Numbered from the stretch's first letter, positions 1 through 9,265 are shown. The stretch: 64,000 bases of DNA from Christiangramia forsetii KT0803 (GCF_000060345.1 NC_008571.1:2542001-2606000); one strand, 5' to 3'. Notes: a model not told the origin generated them from the letters alone. Translations and numbers: made by a program.

Positions 1-1
1 G

Positions 2-91
2 CTTCAGAATCTCATAAAACTAAGTATCGATAAGGTAATTTGAGATCCTGAAATCGAAGATTCGACGAAGTCAAATAAATTTAGGGTAACG
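2..91. repeat. Interspersed hairpin repeat, copy 1
   Basis: This is an imperfect inverted-repeat unit in intergenic DNA. Read on the minus strand it starts with GTTACCCTAAATTTATTT and ends with GAGATTCTGAAGC, matching the ends of the copies at 3826-3909 and 6053-6131. It carries an extra internal stretch rich in TTCGA/TCGAA that the other copies lack. It may be cut by the window edge. Bases 92-140 hold nothing else I can identify. Confidence 0.6.
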
Positions 92-140
92 AAACAACTA
101 TAGAATAAAACCAGCTATACAAATCATTCTTTTAAATGAT

Positions 141-1121
141 TCAATCTAAATAGCCTTGTTTTTTCATCCACTCATTATTGTACATCTTACCAACATACCT
201 GCTTCCATGATCATGGAAAAGAACCACTACCACATCATCTTTAGTAAAGTGCTCTTTCAACTGAAGTAACCCCTTGGCCGCGGCACCTGCACTATTACCA
301 AGAAAGAAGCCCTCCTCCTTAGAAAGTTTTTGAGTATATACTGCTGCATCTTTATCGGTTACTTTGGTAAAACCGTCAATAACATCAAAATCTACATTTT
401 TTGGCAGGATATCTTCTCCAATACCTTCTGTTACATATGGATATATCTCTTTTTCATCAAAAACACCTGTTTCGTGATATTTCTTAAATACAGATCCATA
501 AGTATCTATTCCCCAAACTTTAATATTTGGATTTTTTTCTTTTAAATATTTTCCGACGCCAGAAATAGTTCCACCGGTTCCCACTCCTACTACAAAATGG
601 GTTACTTTACCATCGGTTTGTTTCCAGATCTCCGGACCTGTGGTTTCATAATGAGCCTCACGATTTGCAAGGTTATCGTATTGGTTTACATACCACGAAT
701 TCGGGGTTTCTTCTGCCAGTCTTTTTGAAGTTGAATAGTAAGAACGGGGATCATCCGGCTCAACATCTGTAGGGCACACGATTACTTCACTTCCCACAGC
801 ACGTAAAATATCCATTTTCTCTTTACTTTGCTTGTCGCTAAGTACACAGATCATTTTATATCCCTTTACGATTGCGACTAAAGCCAGGCCCATTCCCGTA
901 TTTCCTGAAGTTCCTTCAATAATAGTCCCTCCGGGTTTTAACCATCCTTTCTTTTCAGCATCTTCAACCATTTTCACCGCCATACGATCCTTAACAGAAT
1001 TTCCGGGATTAAAGGTTTCATATTTCGCAAGTACCAGAGCGTCTATCTCTTCAACAATTTTGTTCATTTTCACCAAAGGAGTATTCCCTATGGTACCCAA
1101 TATATTTTCAGCGTATTCCAT
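141..1121 (-). CDS. PLP-dependent cysteine synthase / cystathionine beta-synthase family protein
   Basis: A 326-aa fold-type II PLP enzyme that probably makes cysteine from O-acetylserine and sulfide, or cystathionine from serine and homocysteine, in the cytoplasm. The lysine motif NSVKDR lies near residue 43, the phosphate loop EGTSGNTGMG near residues 70-79 and the glycine-rich VGVGTGGTISGVG near residue 180. There is no C-terminal CBS regulatory domain, and the length fits bacterial CysK/CysM. I chose the ATG at 1121 over an in-frame TTG two codons upstream because it gives the usual MEYAENILGTIGNTP start. The gene stands alone. The substrate cannot be decided from sequence. Confidence 0.9.
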   Translation of the reverse strand: MEYAENILGTIGNTPLVKMNKIVEEIDALVLAKYETFNPGNSVKDRMAVKMVEDAEKKGWLKPGGTIIEGTSGNTGMGLALVAIVKGYKMICVLSDKQSKEKMDILRAVGSEVIVCPTDVEPDDPRSYYSTSKRLAEETPNSWYVNQYDNLANREAHYETTGPEIWKQTDGKVTHFVVGVGTGGTISGVGKYLKEKNPNIKVWGIDTYGSVFKKYHETGVFDEKEIYPYVTEGIGEDILPKNVDFDVIDGFTKVTDKDAAVYTQKLSKEEGFFLGNSAGAAAKGLLQLKEHFTKDDVVVVLFHDHGSRYVGKMYNNEWMKKQGYLD

Positions 1122-1204
1122 TTTCAATTTTTAAGAATGCAAATGTAAAAAATCCTTAAGCCTTATGCCAAGAATTACAGATGCTTATATTTTTACAGGA
1201 AAGT

Positions 1205-2437
1205 TTAATCGAATTTTATCGCTTTCACCGGGGATATTTTGGAAATTATAATAGATGGGATTAACAACATCAACATACATAAAAGTAAGGTTCCAAAATT
1301 CACCGCGAGAATATAGTCCCAATTCAGATAAATTGGAACTTCGCTCACATAATATGTTCGAGGATCTAAAGGAATTAGTTTAAAATATTTCTGAAGCGCT
1401 AATATTCCAATTCCAATTAAATTACCCCAGAACAGACCAAGTACAATAAGATAACCTGCGTTATAGAGAAAGATCTTTCTTATGCTCCAGTCTCCTGCAC
1501 CAAGACCTTTTAAAATTCCAATCATTTGGGTTCGTTCCAGGATCAAAACTAATAAAGCGGTAATCATATTGATCCCTGCGACAAGGATCATAATCCCAAT
1601 AATTAGTGCAATATTAAAGTCGAAAAGGGACAACCATTCAAACATGGAGTAATACTTCTGACTGATCGTTTGAGTATCCAGAAAAGAACCGGTATTTTCA
1701 TAAACTTCATTTCCTTTTTGATCCAGTTCATCAAAATCGTTTACGAAAACTTCAAAATTTCCAACCTGATCGTCTTCCCATTTATTGATACGTTGAATAT
1801 GCCTTATATCGGCAATCAAATAGAGCTCATCAAATTCCTGAAATCCAGAATCATAGATACCGGTAATTTCGAATCCTCTGGCAAGAGGACGTTCACTATC
1901 TTCCCGAAGAAAATAAGTAGGCACTCTATCTCCAACTTTTAACTGAAGCCTGTTTGCAAGGTATTGTGAGATTAAGATCTCATCATTTAAATTTTCTGTG
2001 AAGTCGGGAAGCTTTCCATCAATTAAAAATTCTTCAAAATATTCCCAATTATAATCATCCCCAACACCCTTTACAATAATACCTTCAAAATCTTCTTCAG
2101 TCCTTATGACCCCAAATTTTGTAGCCACTGCCTGAATATGCTTTATCCCATCTACGGAGGTAAATTCGGGATAAAATTCCTGTTCTTTGGAAACCGGAAT
2201 TAGAGAAACTTTGGAACTGTTATTATCGTAACTGGAAATATTTATATGCCCGTTAAAGGCTGCGATCTTATCTCTTATCTTTTCCTGCAAGCCCAGACCG
2301 GCTGCAAAAGCAACAAGCATCACAATAACCCCAATAGCAATTGCCGTGATCGCTATTTTTATAATAGGTGCAGATATGCTACTTTTATATTTTTTAGCGC
2401 TGATTAGCCGCTTTACAACAAAATATTCGAAATTCAA
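1205..2437 (-). CDS. FtsX/LolE-like ABC transporter permease
   Basis: A 410-aa inner-membrane permease of the FtsX/MacB superfamily that most resembles LolC/LolE, which extract lipoproteins from the inner membrane for transport to the outer membrane. One membrane helix lies near residues 25-48, followed by a large periplasmic domain and three C-terminal helices near 275-300, 325-348 and 375-400. It begins with TTG and lies 6 bp from the divergent NamZ gene, so the two promoters must overlap coding DNA. No ATPase gene is adjacent, and the partner must be elsewhere. Confidence 0.8.
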   Translation of the reverse strand: MNFEYFVVKRLISAKKYKSSISAPIIKIAITAIAIGVIVMLVAFAAGLGLQEKIRDKIAAFNGHINISSYDNNSSKVSLIPVSKEQEFYPEFTSVDGIKHIQAVATKFGVIRTEEDFEGIIVKGVGDDYNWEYFEEFLIDGKLPDFTENLNDEILISQYLANRLQLKVGDRVPTYFLREDSERPLARGFEITGIYDSGFQEFDELYLIADIRHIQRINKWEDDQVGNFEVFVNDFDELDQKGNEVYENTGSFLDTQTISQKYYSMFEWLSLFDFNIALIIGIMILVAGINMITALLVLILERTQMIGILKGLGAGDWSIRKIFLYNAGYLIVLGLFWGNLIGIGILALQKYFKLIPLDPRTYYVSEVPIYLNWDYILAVNFGTLLLCMLMLLIPSIIISKISPVKAIKFD

Positions 2438-2443
2438 TATCCT

Positions 2444-3682
2444 ATGATTAAGAGGTTGCTCAAAAGTACATTTTTATTCTTTCTTATCGGAATTCTTTCC
2501 TGCGGAAACACCAACAATCAATCGAATCCAGTTGCTGAAGAGATTGCCGAAGCTAAAAAACAGGAAGACACAAACTTAGAAATTATTACAGGTGCAAATC
2601 AAACGGAGGAATATTTACCGCTTCTGAAAAATAAAACGATCGGGATCGTAGGAAACCAGACTTCTATTATTAAATCAGAAAAAGGCAATTTTACACACCT
2701 GGTGGATTCTTTGCAAAGTCTGAATATTCAAATTAAAAAAGTGTTCGCTCCCGAACATGGGTTTCGCGGCACTGCCGATGCGGGTGAAATTATAAAGGAC
2801 GGGATAGATACCAAAACCGGACTGCTTGTAGTTTCCTTGTATGGAAAGAACAAGAAACCATCTTCTGAAGTTTTAAAAGGAATAGACTTAATGGTCTTCG
2901 ATATCCAGGATGTTGGAGCAAGATTTTACACCTATATCTCAACGCTACATTATATCATGGAAGCCTGTGCTGAAAACGATATTCCTTTATTAATTCTGGA
3001 TAGGCCAAACCCTAACGGACATTACATAGACGGCCCCATTTTAAACCCTAAATTTCAAAGTTTTGTGGGGATGCATCCTATTCCGGTTGTTCATGGGTTG
3101 ACTATTGCAGAATATGCAAAAATGATAAACGGTGAAAAATGGCTTAAAGATGGTGTTCAATGTAAATTGAATATCGTGAAAATTAAAAATTATGATCATT
3201 CTAAAAATTATTCTTTACCGGTTAAACCATCTCCAAACCTACCCAACGACCAAGCCATAAATCTTTATCCCAGCCTATGCTTTTTTGAAGGTACCAATGT
3301 AAATGCCGGTCGGGGAACAAGTTCACAATTTCAAGTATTTGGCTCTCCTTTTTTAAGTAATGAATACTACAGTTATTCCTACACGCCTAAATCTATGGAG
3401 GGTGCCCAAAATCCCAAACATTCAGGTGTAATGTGCATTGGCAAAAACCTTCGTGAGACCGAGAACTTAAACAAACTAAATCTTGAATGGCTTATAGCTG
3501 CGTACAATAACACTTCAGATAAATCTAAATTCTTCAATTCATTTTTTACAAAACTGGCAGGAACAGAAAGGCTTCAAGAACAAATTGAAAGCGGAAAATC
3601 TTCAGAAGAAATAAAAGCATCCTGGGCAGAAGGGCTGGAAGATTTTGAGAAAAAGAGGGAACAATACTTACTTTATCAATAA
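2444..3682 (+). CDS. DUF1343 / NamZ-like exo-beta-N-acetylmuramidase lipoprotein
   Basis: A 412-aa protein with a lipoprotein signal peptide (lipobox ILSC, Cys20), followed by a DUF1343 domain. The motifs APEHGFRG (near 103), DIQDVGARFYTY (near 154), LDRPNPNG and NAGRGTS (near 286) fit the NamZ family, whose members remove non-reducing-end MurNAc from peptidoglycan fragments. Its likely job is muropeptide recycling at the cell envelope. It is divergent from the permease gene with only 6 bp between the starts. The family assignment is strong, and the exact substrate is inferred from NamZ enzymes. Confidence 0.85.
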   Translation: MIKRLLKSTFLFFLIGILSCGNTNNQSNPVAEEIAEAKKQEDTNLEIITGANQTEEYLPLLKNKTIGIVGNQTSIIKSEKGNFTHLVDSLQSLNIQIKKVFAPEHGFRGTADAGEIIKDGIDTKTGLLVVSLYGKNKKPSSEVLKGIDLMVFDIQDVGARFYTYISTLHYIMEACAENDIPLLILDRPNPNGHYIDGPILNPKFQSFVGMHPIPVVHGLTIAEYAKMINGEKWLKDGVQCKLNIVKIKNYDHSKNYSLPVKPSPNLPNDQAINLYPSLCFFEGTNVNAGRGTSSQFQVFGSPFLSNEYYSYSYTPKSMEGAQNPKHSGVMCIGKNLRETENLNKLNLEWLIAAYNNTSDKSKFFNSFFTKLAGTERLQEQIESGKSSEEIKASWAEGLEDFEKKREQYLLYQ

Positions 3683-3825
3683 GAAATTTTTCGCCCAAAA
3701 ATTCTATTATCCTTCAATAGGATCAACCACAAACTCTAAAATTAATAAGTGGGAATGCATTTAACAGCTGTAACTTTTGTAATTTCAAATTAATGACTTT
3801 CCGTTTTTTGGCATAATAGTTATCT

Positions 3826-3909
3826 CGTCACCCTGAATTTATTTCAGGGTCTCAATTTATAATATTGATTTATTATGTTATGAGATTCTGAAACAAGTTC
3901 AGAATGACG
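3826..3909. repeat. Interspersed hairpin repeat, copy 2
   Basis: An 84-bp unit that begins CGTCACCCTGAATTTATTTC and ends GTTCAGAATGACG. Its two ends are inverted copies of each other (GTCACCCTGAA against TTCAGAATGAC), and inner CAGGGTCTCA pairs with TGAGATTCTG, so the whole unit can fold into a long hairpin. The remaining bases between 3683 and 3942 show no gene. This is a REP/MITE-like intergenic repeat, also seen at 2-91 and 6053-6131. Confidence 0.7.
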
Positions 3910-3942
3910 CTTTAAAAACAACCAATAAGATTATAACTTAGC

Positions 3943-4437
3943 CTAACTATTGACTCTTCTTTTCATCTCTTCCACAATATTATAGGCTGCAGGGCAAACT
4001 GCGGTATTTCTTATCGTAATATTTGAAATCTTATGAAAATCTTTCCTGTCTGTATGCGGGTATTCGCGACAGGCTTTAGGTCTTTTTTCATAAATAGAAC
4101 AGTAATTATCTTCTCCTAAAAAAGGACATGGCACTTGTTGTAGTACAAAATCATTTTCTTCGTCCAGCCTTAAATAGGTATCAATAAATTCACCCGGCTT
4201 CATTCTAAAGTGCTTACTAATTCTTTCTATATCCTTTTGAGTAAATAGCGGGCCCGTAGTTTTACAGCAATTAGCACAGTTTAGGCAATCGGTTCTGGAA
4301 AATTCATCCTCGTGAAGTTCAATCATAAGAGTATCCAAATTCTTCGGTGGCCTTTTCTTTAGCTTAGAAAAGAACTTTCTATTCTCCTTCTTCTTATCTT
4401 TGGCTCTTTCAGGTAAACTCTTTAGAATCTCTTCCAT
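3943..4437 (-). CDS. YkgJ-family cysteine cluster protein
   Basis: A 164-aa protein of the CxxCxxCC (YkgJ, UPF0153) family. TDCLNCANCCKTTG lies near residue 53, followed by CPFLGEDNYCSIYEKRPKAC, giving the clustered cysteines thought to bind zinc or an Fe-S centre. The N-terminus is basic. The biochemical role of the family is not settled. Its ATG overlaps the divergent methyltransferase start by one base, so the two genes share a start region. Confidence 0.8.
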   Translation of the reverse strand: MEEILKSLPERAKDKKKENRKFFSKLKKRPPKNLDTLMIELHEDEFSRTDCLNCANCCKTTGPLFTQKDIERISKHFRMKPGEFIDTYLRLDEENDFVLQQVPCPFLGEDNYCSIYEKRPKACREYPHTDRKDFHKISNITIRNTAVCPAAYNIVEEMKRRVNS

Positions 4438-5141
4438 TGGACAAAAATAAGGATATATTCGGCACGGCCATCAAAGCATTTTTCAAAGAAAATGACAAAA
4501 CGGACATCATCGTACATTCTCCAGATTTTGATGATGATATAATCCCCGTGGAATATCTTTTCAGAAATTTTGACGAAATGCCAAAAATTGAACAGGAAGC
4601 CCTCAGATTATGCCACGGAAAGGTGTTAGATGTCGGCTGTGGGGCAGGAAGCCACGCCTTGTATCTTCAAAACAAAAAAGATTCTCAGGTAAAGGCAATA
4701 GACACCTCTAAAGGAGCCATTGAAATTGTAAAGAAGCGAGGGGTTGAAAATGCCACTTATGAAGATTTTTTCAATATAAGGAATGAGAAATTTGATACCG
4801 TTCTAATGCTGATGAATGGTATTGGTATTGTTGGTCAATTGAAAAATCTTCAGCATTTTTTTGAACATTCAAAATCACTATTAAATGAAGACGGTAACAT
4901 ATTACTGGATTCTTCAGACCTCATTTATTTGTTCGATGATGAAATCATTGAATCAGAAAAATATTACGGAGAATTTGAATTCAGTATAAGCTATAAAAAT
5001 CAAAAGGCTGATAGTTTTAACTGGCTTTATATCGACCCAAATCTTCTACAAGAATATGCCCGGGCAAATAATTTTCATTGTGAAATTTTGAGAAAAGGCA
5101 GTAATCATGATTATTTGGCCTGCCTTACTATAATGAAGTAG
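4437..5141 (+). CDS. Class I SAM-dependent methyltransferase
   Basis: A 234-aa Rossmann-fold methyltransferase. SAM motif I, VLDVGCGAGSH, lies at residues 63-73, an acidic residue after the second strand (AIDTSK) follows, and the motif IV-like segment FDTVLMLMNGIGIV lies near residue 125. The start is TTG at 4437, because there is no nearby in-frame ATG and the N-terminus MDKNKDIFG looks natural. It is divergent from the YkgJ gene with overlapping starts. The substrate is unknown. Confidence 0.75.
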   Translation: MDKNKDIFGTAIKAFFKENDKTDIIVHSPDFDDDIIPVEYLFRNFDEMPKIEQEALRLCHGKVLDVGCGAGSHALYLQNKKDSQVKAIDTSKGAIEIVKKRGVENATYEDFFNIRNEKFDTVLMLMNGIGIVGQLKNLQHFFEHSKSLLNEDGNILLDSSDLIYLFDDEIIESEKYYGEFEFSISYKNQKADSFNWLYIDPNLLQEYARANNFHCEILRKGSNHDYLACLTIMK

Positions 5142-5227
5142 TTTAGGAATAATATTAATTTTCTAATCGTACTAAAACAGCGCTAAATCACTATTTTTCA
5201 TATTTTTGTCTCAATGTACCTATAACC

Positions 5228-6007
5228 ATGATTAGATTTAAAAAGTTATTTATATTTTTCTTTGCTGCCACTTTTATACTGTCCTGTTCCAAAGACAGTC
5301 CAAATCGATCCGGAGATGGATCGATTGACCGTACGGCTAACTTAAAAAGCCTTGGTTCCTCTGCATCAGACTTGCTTAACGACGCTACCTTTACTTCGTT
5401 AAATATTGAGATAGTATATGTTGAGGGAAATCGCCCAACGGAAGAAGGCATTAATCTCTTTCGGAATTTTTTACAATCACGAATCTATAAACCTGATGGG
5501 ATAAAAATTAATTTAAGATCTGCAAACTCTTCAGGGAAAGCTCCATTTACTATTGAAGAAATTGTAGATATTGAAAAAGAAGAGCGTACTTCTTATAATG
5601 TAGGCGATGAAATAGCCGTTTGGATTTATTTTGCTGATGGCAGTAATGAAAAAGACACTAATGAAAAGTTTGTTCTGGGATCTGCGTTTAGAAACACCTC
5701 GATGGTTATTTATGAAAGAACGATAAGAGAGTTCGCCAATAGAACCGGTGCTCCTAATAGAGCTACTATTGAAGCTGCAACCTTAAACCATGAATTCAGC
5801 CATTTATTTGGCTTGGTTAATTTGGGTACGACTCCGGTTACAGATCATGAAGATCCTGAAAATGATGGTCATTGTATTGTAGATGGCTGTCTTATGAGAT
5901 CTTCAATAGAGTTTGGAAGCGGTGTTGTGAATATAATTGACGGCTCTGGAATTCCAACGTTAGATGACGCATGCATCCAGGATCTACAATCTATAGGAGG
6001 GAGATAA
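5228..6007 (+). CDS. Secreted lipoprotein metalloprotease, metzincin-like
   Basis: A 259-aa lipoprotein (lipobox ILSC, Cys20) with a zinc-protease motif HEFSHLFGLVN at residues 187-197, where the usual third metzincin ligand is replaced by Asn or supplied elsewhere. It is followed by HCIVDGCLM, which resembles the CxxxxCxM segment of archaemetzincins and could give the Met-turn. It is probably anchored in the outer membrane or periplasmic face. The target is unknown. The gene is monocistronic and faces the FKBP gene across a bidirectional terminator. Confidence 0.7.
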   Translation: MIRFKKLFIFFFAATFILSCSKDSPNRSGDGSIDRTANLKSLGSSASDLLNDATFTSLNIEIVYVEGNRPTEEGINLFRNFLQSRIYKPDGIKINLRSANSSGKAPFTIEEIVDIEKEERTSYNVGDEIAVWIYFADGSNEKDTNEKFVLGSAFRNTSMVIYERTIREFANRTGAPNRATIEAATLNHEFSHLFGLVNLGTTPVTDHEDPENDGHCIVDGCLMRSSIEFGSGVVNIIDGSGIPTLDDACIQDLQSIGGR

Positions 6008-6052
6008 AAATCTAATATATTTTTGTATATCCGCACAGTATGATAAAATCAC

Positions 6053-6131
6053 AAGTCATTCTGAATTTGTTTCAGAATCTTATAAAAATATTGTCAAGAT
6101 GGTAACTTAAGACCCTGGAATTCAGCGTTAC
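6053..6131. repeat. Interspersed hairpin repeat, copy 3
   Basis: This repeat shares GTCATTCTGAATTTGTTTCA and the CAGAATCTTATAA and AAGACCCTGGAATTCAG blocks with copies 1 and 2. The ends are complementary, as in the other copies. It sits between two convergent genes, upstream of the terminator at 6177-6210. Confidence 0.65.
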
Positions 6132-6176
6132 AACCGAACTATAAATAAAAAACAGAATACACCATTCTTTTGAAAT

Positions 6177-6210
6177 AAAAAAAGCCGACAATTAATTGCC
6201 GGCTTTTTTT
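6177..6210. terminator. Bidirectional intrinsic terminator
   Basis: The hairpin arms AAAAAAGCCGaCAATT and AATTGcCGGCTTTTTTT give a stem flanked by A and T tracts on both sides. It can terminate the metalloprotease gene on the plus strand and the FKBP gene on the minus strand. Confidence 0.8.
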
Positions 6211-6232
6211 ATGCTAAATTTCTAAGTCTTTA

Positions 6233-7180
6233 TTATTTAAAAGTATCAGGATCTAAATAATCTGGTGTGCCATCACTATTAGAATCAGTAAAGGTGATAC
6301 TACCATCTTCATTTACAACAATCTCATCTATCGTTAGAGTGCCATCACCATCATCATCTGCATCTGAATGATTTGGGAGTCCGTCACCATCTGTATCATC
6401 ATTAAAAAGGTCTCCATCACCATCCAGGTCTTCCATAAAAGAAGGAATTCCATCAGAGTCATGATCAGCTTCATTCACCCTAAACATATTAACCTTAAAA
6501 ATTAGTGGTGAATATGCAGGAATATCCTCTAAAGGAGAGGAAAAATACGCCAATCCAGAAGGCATAAAAATCGCTCCAATACCATAATCACCATTCCAAT
6601 TTATCGTATTATCTGAATTAACTTCAAAACCAGTGGCAGATTTGAACTCTAATAAGCCTTCCGCAAATCCTTTGCTTAGATTTGTTCCTACTCCGCTTAA
6701 TTGTCCGTTGGAATTTCTTACTACATATCCCGAAAGATCAAACCAAATTGGAGTTACTAATCGGCTATCAAAAATATTTTCATTCAATAATTCACCCTGG
6801 TAAGTAACATAAGTTGAATCAGAAAATTTAGGTCTCTCGCCCTCACCCTCTCTTACTCTTAAAATATATAATTGCTGATCAACCCCTTGAAAATTTACAG
6901 TTCTTGTTATTAATTTATCCGAATCTATTATGGGAGTTTTATCAGAATTAACTCCTGAAATCGTATCAAATTTCAATACAAAATCTTCAGGTTGACTTTC
7001 AAATTCTTCATAGTTATAAAAGTGCGTGGAAAGATAATCGATCAAAGCCTGATCATCTTCAATGGCCACTTCACCTCTATCTCTAGGTGGAACAACCTCA
7101 GTAGTATTGTCGTCATCATTATCACATGAAAAAACAAGAAAAGCCGTAAGGCAAATCAGTAAAAGTTTGTTTATTCTCAT
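6233..7180 (-). CDS. FKBP-type peptidyl-prolyl isomerase lipoprotein with Asp-rich calcium-binding tail
   Basis: A 315-aa lipoprotein. The ATG at 7180 gives MRINKLLLICLTAFLVFSC with Cys19 as the lipidation site. An in-frame TTG 8 codons upstream would add an unlikely leader and is rejected. The middle is an FKBP-like domain (YVTYQGELLNENIFDS, then a KGFAEGLLEF turn and a GIGAIFMPSGLAYFSS strand). The last 80 residues are D-x-D-x-D-G repeats like EF-hand or thrombospondin type-3 loops. It probably assists folding of exported proteins at the envelope. Similar gliding-type FKBPs are common in Flavobacteriia. Confidence 0.8.
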   Translation of the reverse strand: MRINKLLLICLTAFLVFSCDNDDDNTTEVVPPRDRGEVAIEDDQALIDYLSTHFYNYEEFESQPEDFVLKFDTISGVNSDKTPIIDSDKLITRTVNFQGVDQQLYILRVREGEGERPKFSDSTYVTYQGELLNENIFDSRLVTPIWFDLSGYVVRNSNGQLSGVGTNLSKGFAEGLLEFKSATGFEVNSDNTINWNGDYGIGAIFMPSGLAYFSSPLEDIPAYSPLIFKVNMFRVNEADHDSDGIPSFMEDLDGDGDLFNDDTDGDGLPNHSDADDDGDGTLTIDEIVVNEDGSITFTDSNSDGTPDYLDPDTFK

Positions 7181-7260
7181 CAGAATTCTATTTTGGAGCC
7201 GCAAGATACAATAATCTTGTACTTTTGTTCAATATTGAACGCTGATTTAGAGGTCAAATT

Positions 7261-7680
7261 ATGAGAGTTGATAAATTTTTATGGTGTGTACGATATTTTA
7301 AGACCAGAAGCATCGCTACGAATGCTTGTAAACAAGGCAAAGTAAGGCTTGAAGATGAAATTTTAAAACCATCTAAAGATGTGTTCCCAGGAGACAAATT
7401 GAGGGTGCGTAAGAACCAGATTAATTATGAAATTGAAATTCTAGACCTTCCTAAAAGTCGTGTAGGAGCAAAACTTGTCAATTTATACCTACATGATATT
7501 ACCCCAAAAGAAGCATTTGAAAAGTTAGAACTGCTTAAATACTCAAAAGATTATTATCGCAAAAAAGGGACCGGAAGACCCACTAAGAAAGATCGACGAG
7601 ATATTGATGACTGGTTCGATAATGCAGGAGATGAAGTTGAAAAAAATATAAAAGAAAAACCAGACAAAGAGAATGAATAA
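7261..7680 (+). CDS. S4-domain RNA-binding protein, Hsp15-like
   Basis: A 139-aa protein that starts MRVDKFLWCVRYFKTRS, the classic S4 alpha-L RNA-binding motif. A basic, lysine-rich C-terminal half follows, with RKKGTGRPTKKDRR. Hsp15/HslR proteins bind stalled 50S subunits carrying peptidyl-tRNA and help recycle them. The gene overlaps the downstream methyltransferase start by 8 bp, so translational coupling is likely. Confidence 0.85.
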   Translation: MRVDKFLWCVRYFKTRSIATNACKQGKVRLEDEILKPSKDVFPGDKLRVRKNQINYEIEILDLPKSRVGAKLVNLYLHDITPKEAFEKLELLKYSKDYYRKKGTGRPTKKDRRDIDDWFDNAGDEVEKNIKEKPDKENE

Positions 7681-8248
7681 GGATTTCTGGTCACTACGAT
7701 ATCAAAAAGGCAATACCGGTTGGGATATTGGAAATATCTCTACTCCTCTGAAAGAGTATATTGACCATCTTCACAAAAAGGAACTTAAAATTCTCATTCC
7801 CGGTGCCGGGAATTCTTATGAAGCAGAATATCTTTTTGAAAAAGGATTTAAAAACATCTGGATTTGTGATATCGCAAAAGAGCCCATTGAGAACTTTAAA
7901 AAGAGACTACCAGAATTTCCTGAATCTCAGATCCTAAATCGTGATTTTTTTGAATTGAAAGATCAATTTGACTTAATCCTGGAACAAACTTTCTTTTGTG
8001 CGCTGCCCGTTAATTTTAGAGAAAACTACGCTAAAAAAGTTTTTGAACTACTTAAAGTGAATGGTAAAATAAGTGGAGTCCTGTTTGATTTTCCACTCAC
8101 GCCGGACGGACCTCCTTTTGGCGGTAGTAAAGAGGAATATTTGGCGTATTTTAGCCCGTATTTCAAAATTAATACTTTTGAAAGGTGCTACAATTCTATA
8201 AATCCAAGACAGGGAAAAGAGTTGTTTTTTAATTTTAGTAAAAAGTAA
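7673..8248 (+). CDS. TPMT-family methyltransferase
   Basis: A 191-aa SAM methyltransferase of the thiopurine methyltransferase-like family. WSLRYQKGNTGWDIG at the N-terminus is the family signature, ILIPGAGNSYEAEYL near residue 40 is SAM motif I, and GPPFGGSKEEYLAYFSPYF is the conserved C-terminal block. The physiological substrate in Bacteroidota is unknown. It overlaps the S4 gene by 8 bp and precedes the phosphoribosyltransferase gene by 3 bp, so the three form an operon. Confidence 0.8.
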   Translation: MNKDFWSLRYQKGNTGWDIGNISTPLKEYIDHLHKKELKILIPGAGNSYEAEYLFEKGFKNIWICDIAKEPIENFKKRLPEFPESQILNRDFFELKDQFDLILEQTFFCALPVNFRENYAKKVFELLKVNGKISGVLFDFPLTPDGPPFGGSKEEYLAYFSPYFKINTFERCYNSINPRQGKELFFNFSKK

Positions 8249-8251
8249 AAG

Positions 8252-8752
8252 ATGAAAAATCATCATCCAATTTTAGATCAGGATCAAATAAAACATAAAA
8301 TACGCCGTATTGCTTATCAGATTTACGAAAGCAATATCGATGAGAAGGAGATTATTATTGCCGGGATTGCAAAAAATGGATTTATTCTCGCTGAAAAACT
8401 AGATAAAGAATTAAAAGATATTTCTCCCATTAAAACATCTCTTTGTAAAGTTGAAATTGACAAAAAGAATCCTCTTGGCGAAATTAAAACTTCCCTCAGC
8501 TCTCAAGAATACCAGAATAAATCTATCATACTTGTAGACGATGTATTAAATTCTGGCACTACCCTTATCTACGGAGTAAGGCATTTCCTGGAAGTTCCAT
8601 TAAAGCAGTTTAAAACCGCTGTACTTGTAGATAGAAATCATAAAAAATATCCGGTAAAGGCCGATTTTAAAGGTATTTCCCTTTCTACATCCCTAAGTGA
8701 AACTATTAAAGTAATTTTTGAAAAGAATAAGGAGAGAGTAGAGTTATCCTAG
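8252..8752 (+). CDS. PyrR-like phosphoribosyltransferase
   Basis: A 166-aa type I phosphoribosyltransferase. The PRPP-binding motif IILVDDVLNSGTTL lies near residues 88-101, and an N-terminal IAGIAKNGFILAEKL pyrophosphate loop region is present. It resembles PyrR/uracil phosphoribosyltransferase-type proteins, but the base specificity cannot be read from sequence. It is last in the S4-TPMT-PRT operon and its 3' end overlaps the convergent aroK gene by 9 bp. Confidence 0.75.
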   Translation: MKNHHPILDQDQIKHKIRRIAYQIYESNIDEKEIIIAGIAKNGFILAEKLDKELKDISPIKTSLCKVEIDKKNPLGEIKTSLSSQEYQNKSIILVDDVLNSGTTLIYGVRHFLEVPLKQFKTAVLVDRNHKKYPVKADFKGISLSTSLSETIKVIFEKNKERVELS

Positions 8753-9265
8753 CTTCTCCTGAATTTTTGAAATAATAGTAGCTGCAGATTCATCATTACA
8801 ATCTATAACGTGATCGCTTTGATTATAATAGAAGCCTCTTTCAAAAAGATGTTTTCTTATAAACTCTTCCAATTTATCTTTTTCCTTTAAATGGCTAATC
8901 ATTGGCCTATGGTCTTTTTCAGTCTCCAGTCTTTCAGTTAAGGTTTCGATATTCAATTTTAAATAAAAAGAAGTTGCATCCTTACTTGCTTTGATCAATT
9001 CCATATTATCTCCATAGCACGGAGTTCCTCCTCCCAATGAAATTACCGCATCCTCATCAATATCTGTCAATTCTTTTAGAATTTTACGTTCTAACTTTCG
9101 AAAATATATCTCTCCCTTTTTCTGAAAAATTTCAGAAATGCTTGCATTCTCCATTTTTTCGATTTCCGCATCAAAATCCATAAATTTTTGATTAATCTTC
9201 TCTGCTAATCGCTTTCCAATATGAGATTTTCCTGAACCCATATATCCTATTAGAAATATTATCAT
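8744..9265 (-). CDS. aroK: Shikimate kinase
   Basis: A 173-aa P-loop kinase that phosphorylates shikimate at the 3-OH in the chorismate pathway. Walker A GYMGSGKSHIG lies at residues 7-17, FMDFDAEIE supplies the shikimate- and magnesium-binding Asp, SLGGGTP lies near residue 77, and the lid arginine is in EKDHRPMI. The length is normal for AroK. It is convergent with the phosphoribosyltransferase gene and overlaps it by 9 bp. Confidence 0.92.
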   Translation of the reverse strand: MIIFLIGYMGSGKSHIGKRLAEKINQKFMDFDAEIEKMENASISEIFQKKGEIYFRKLERKILKELTDIDEDAVISLGGGTPCYGDNMELIKASKDATSFYLKLNIETLTERLETEKDHRPMISHLKEKDKLEEFIRKHLFERGFYYNQSDHVIDCNDESAATIISKIQEKLG

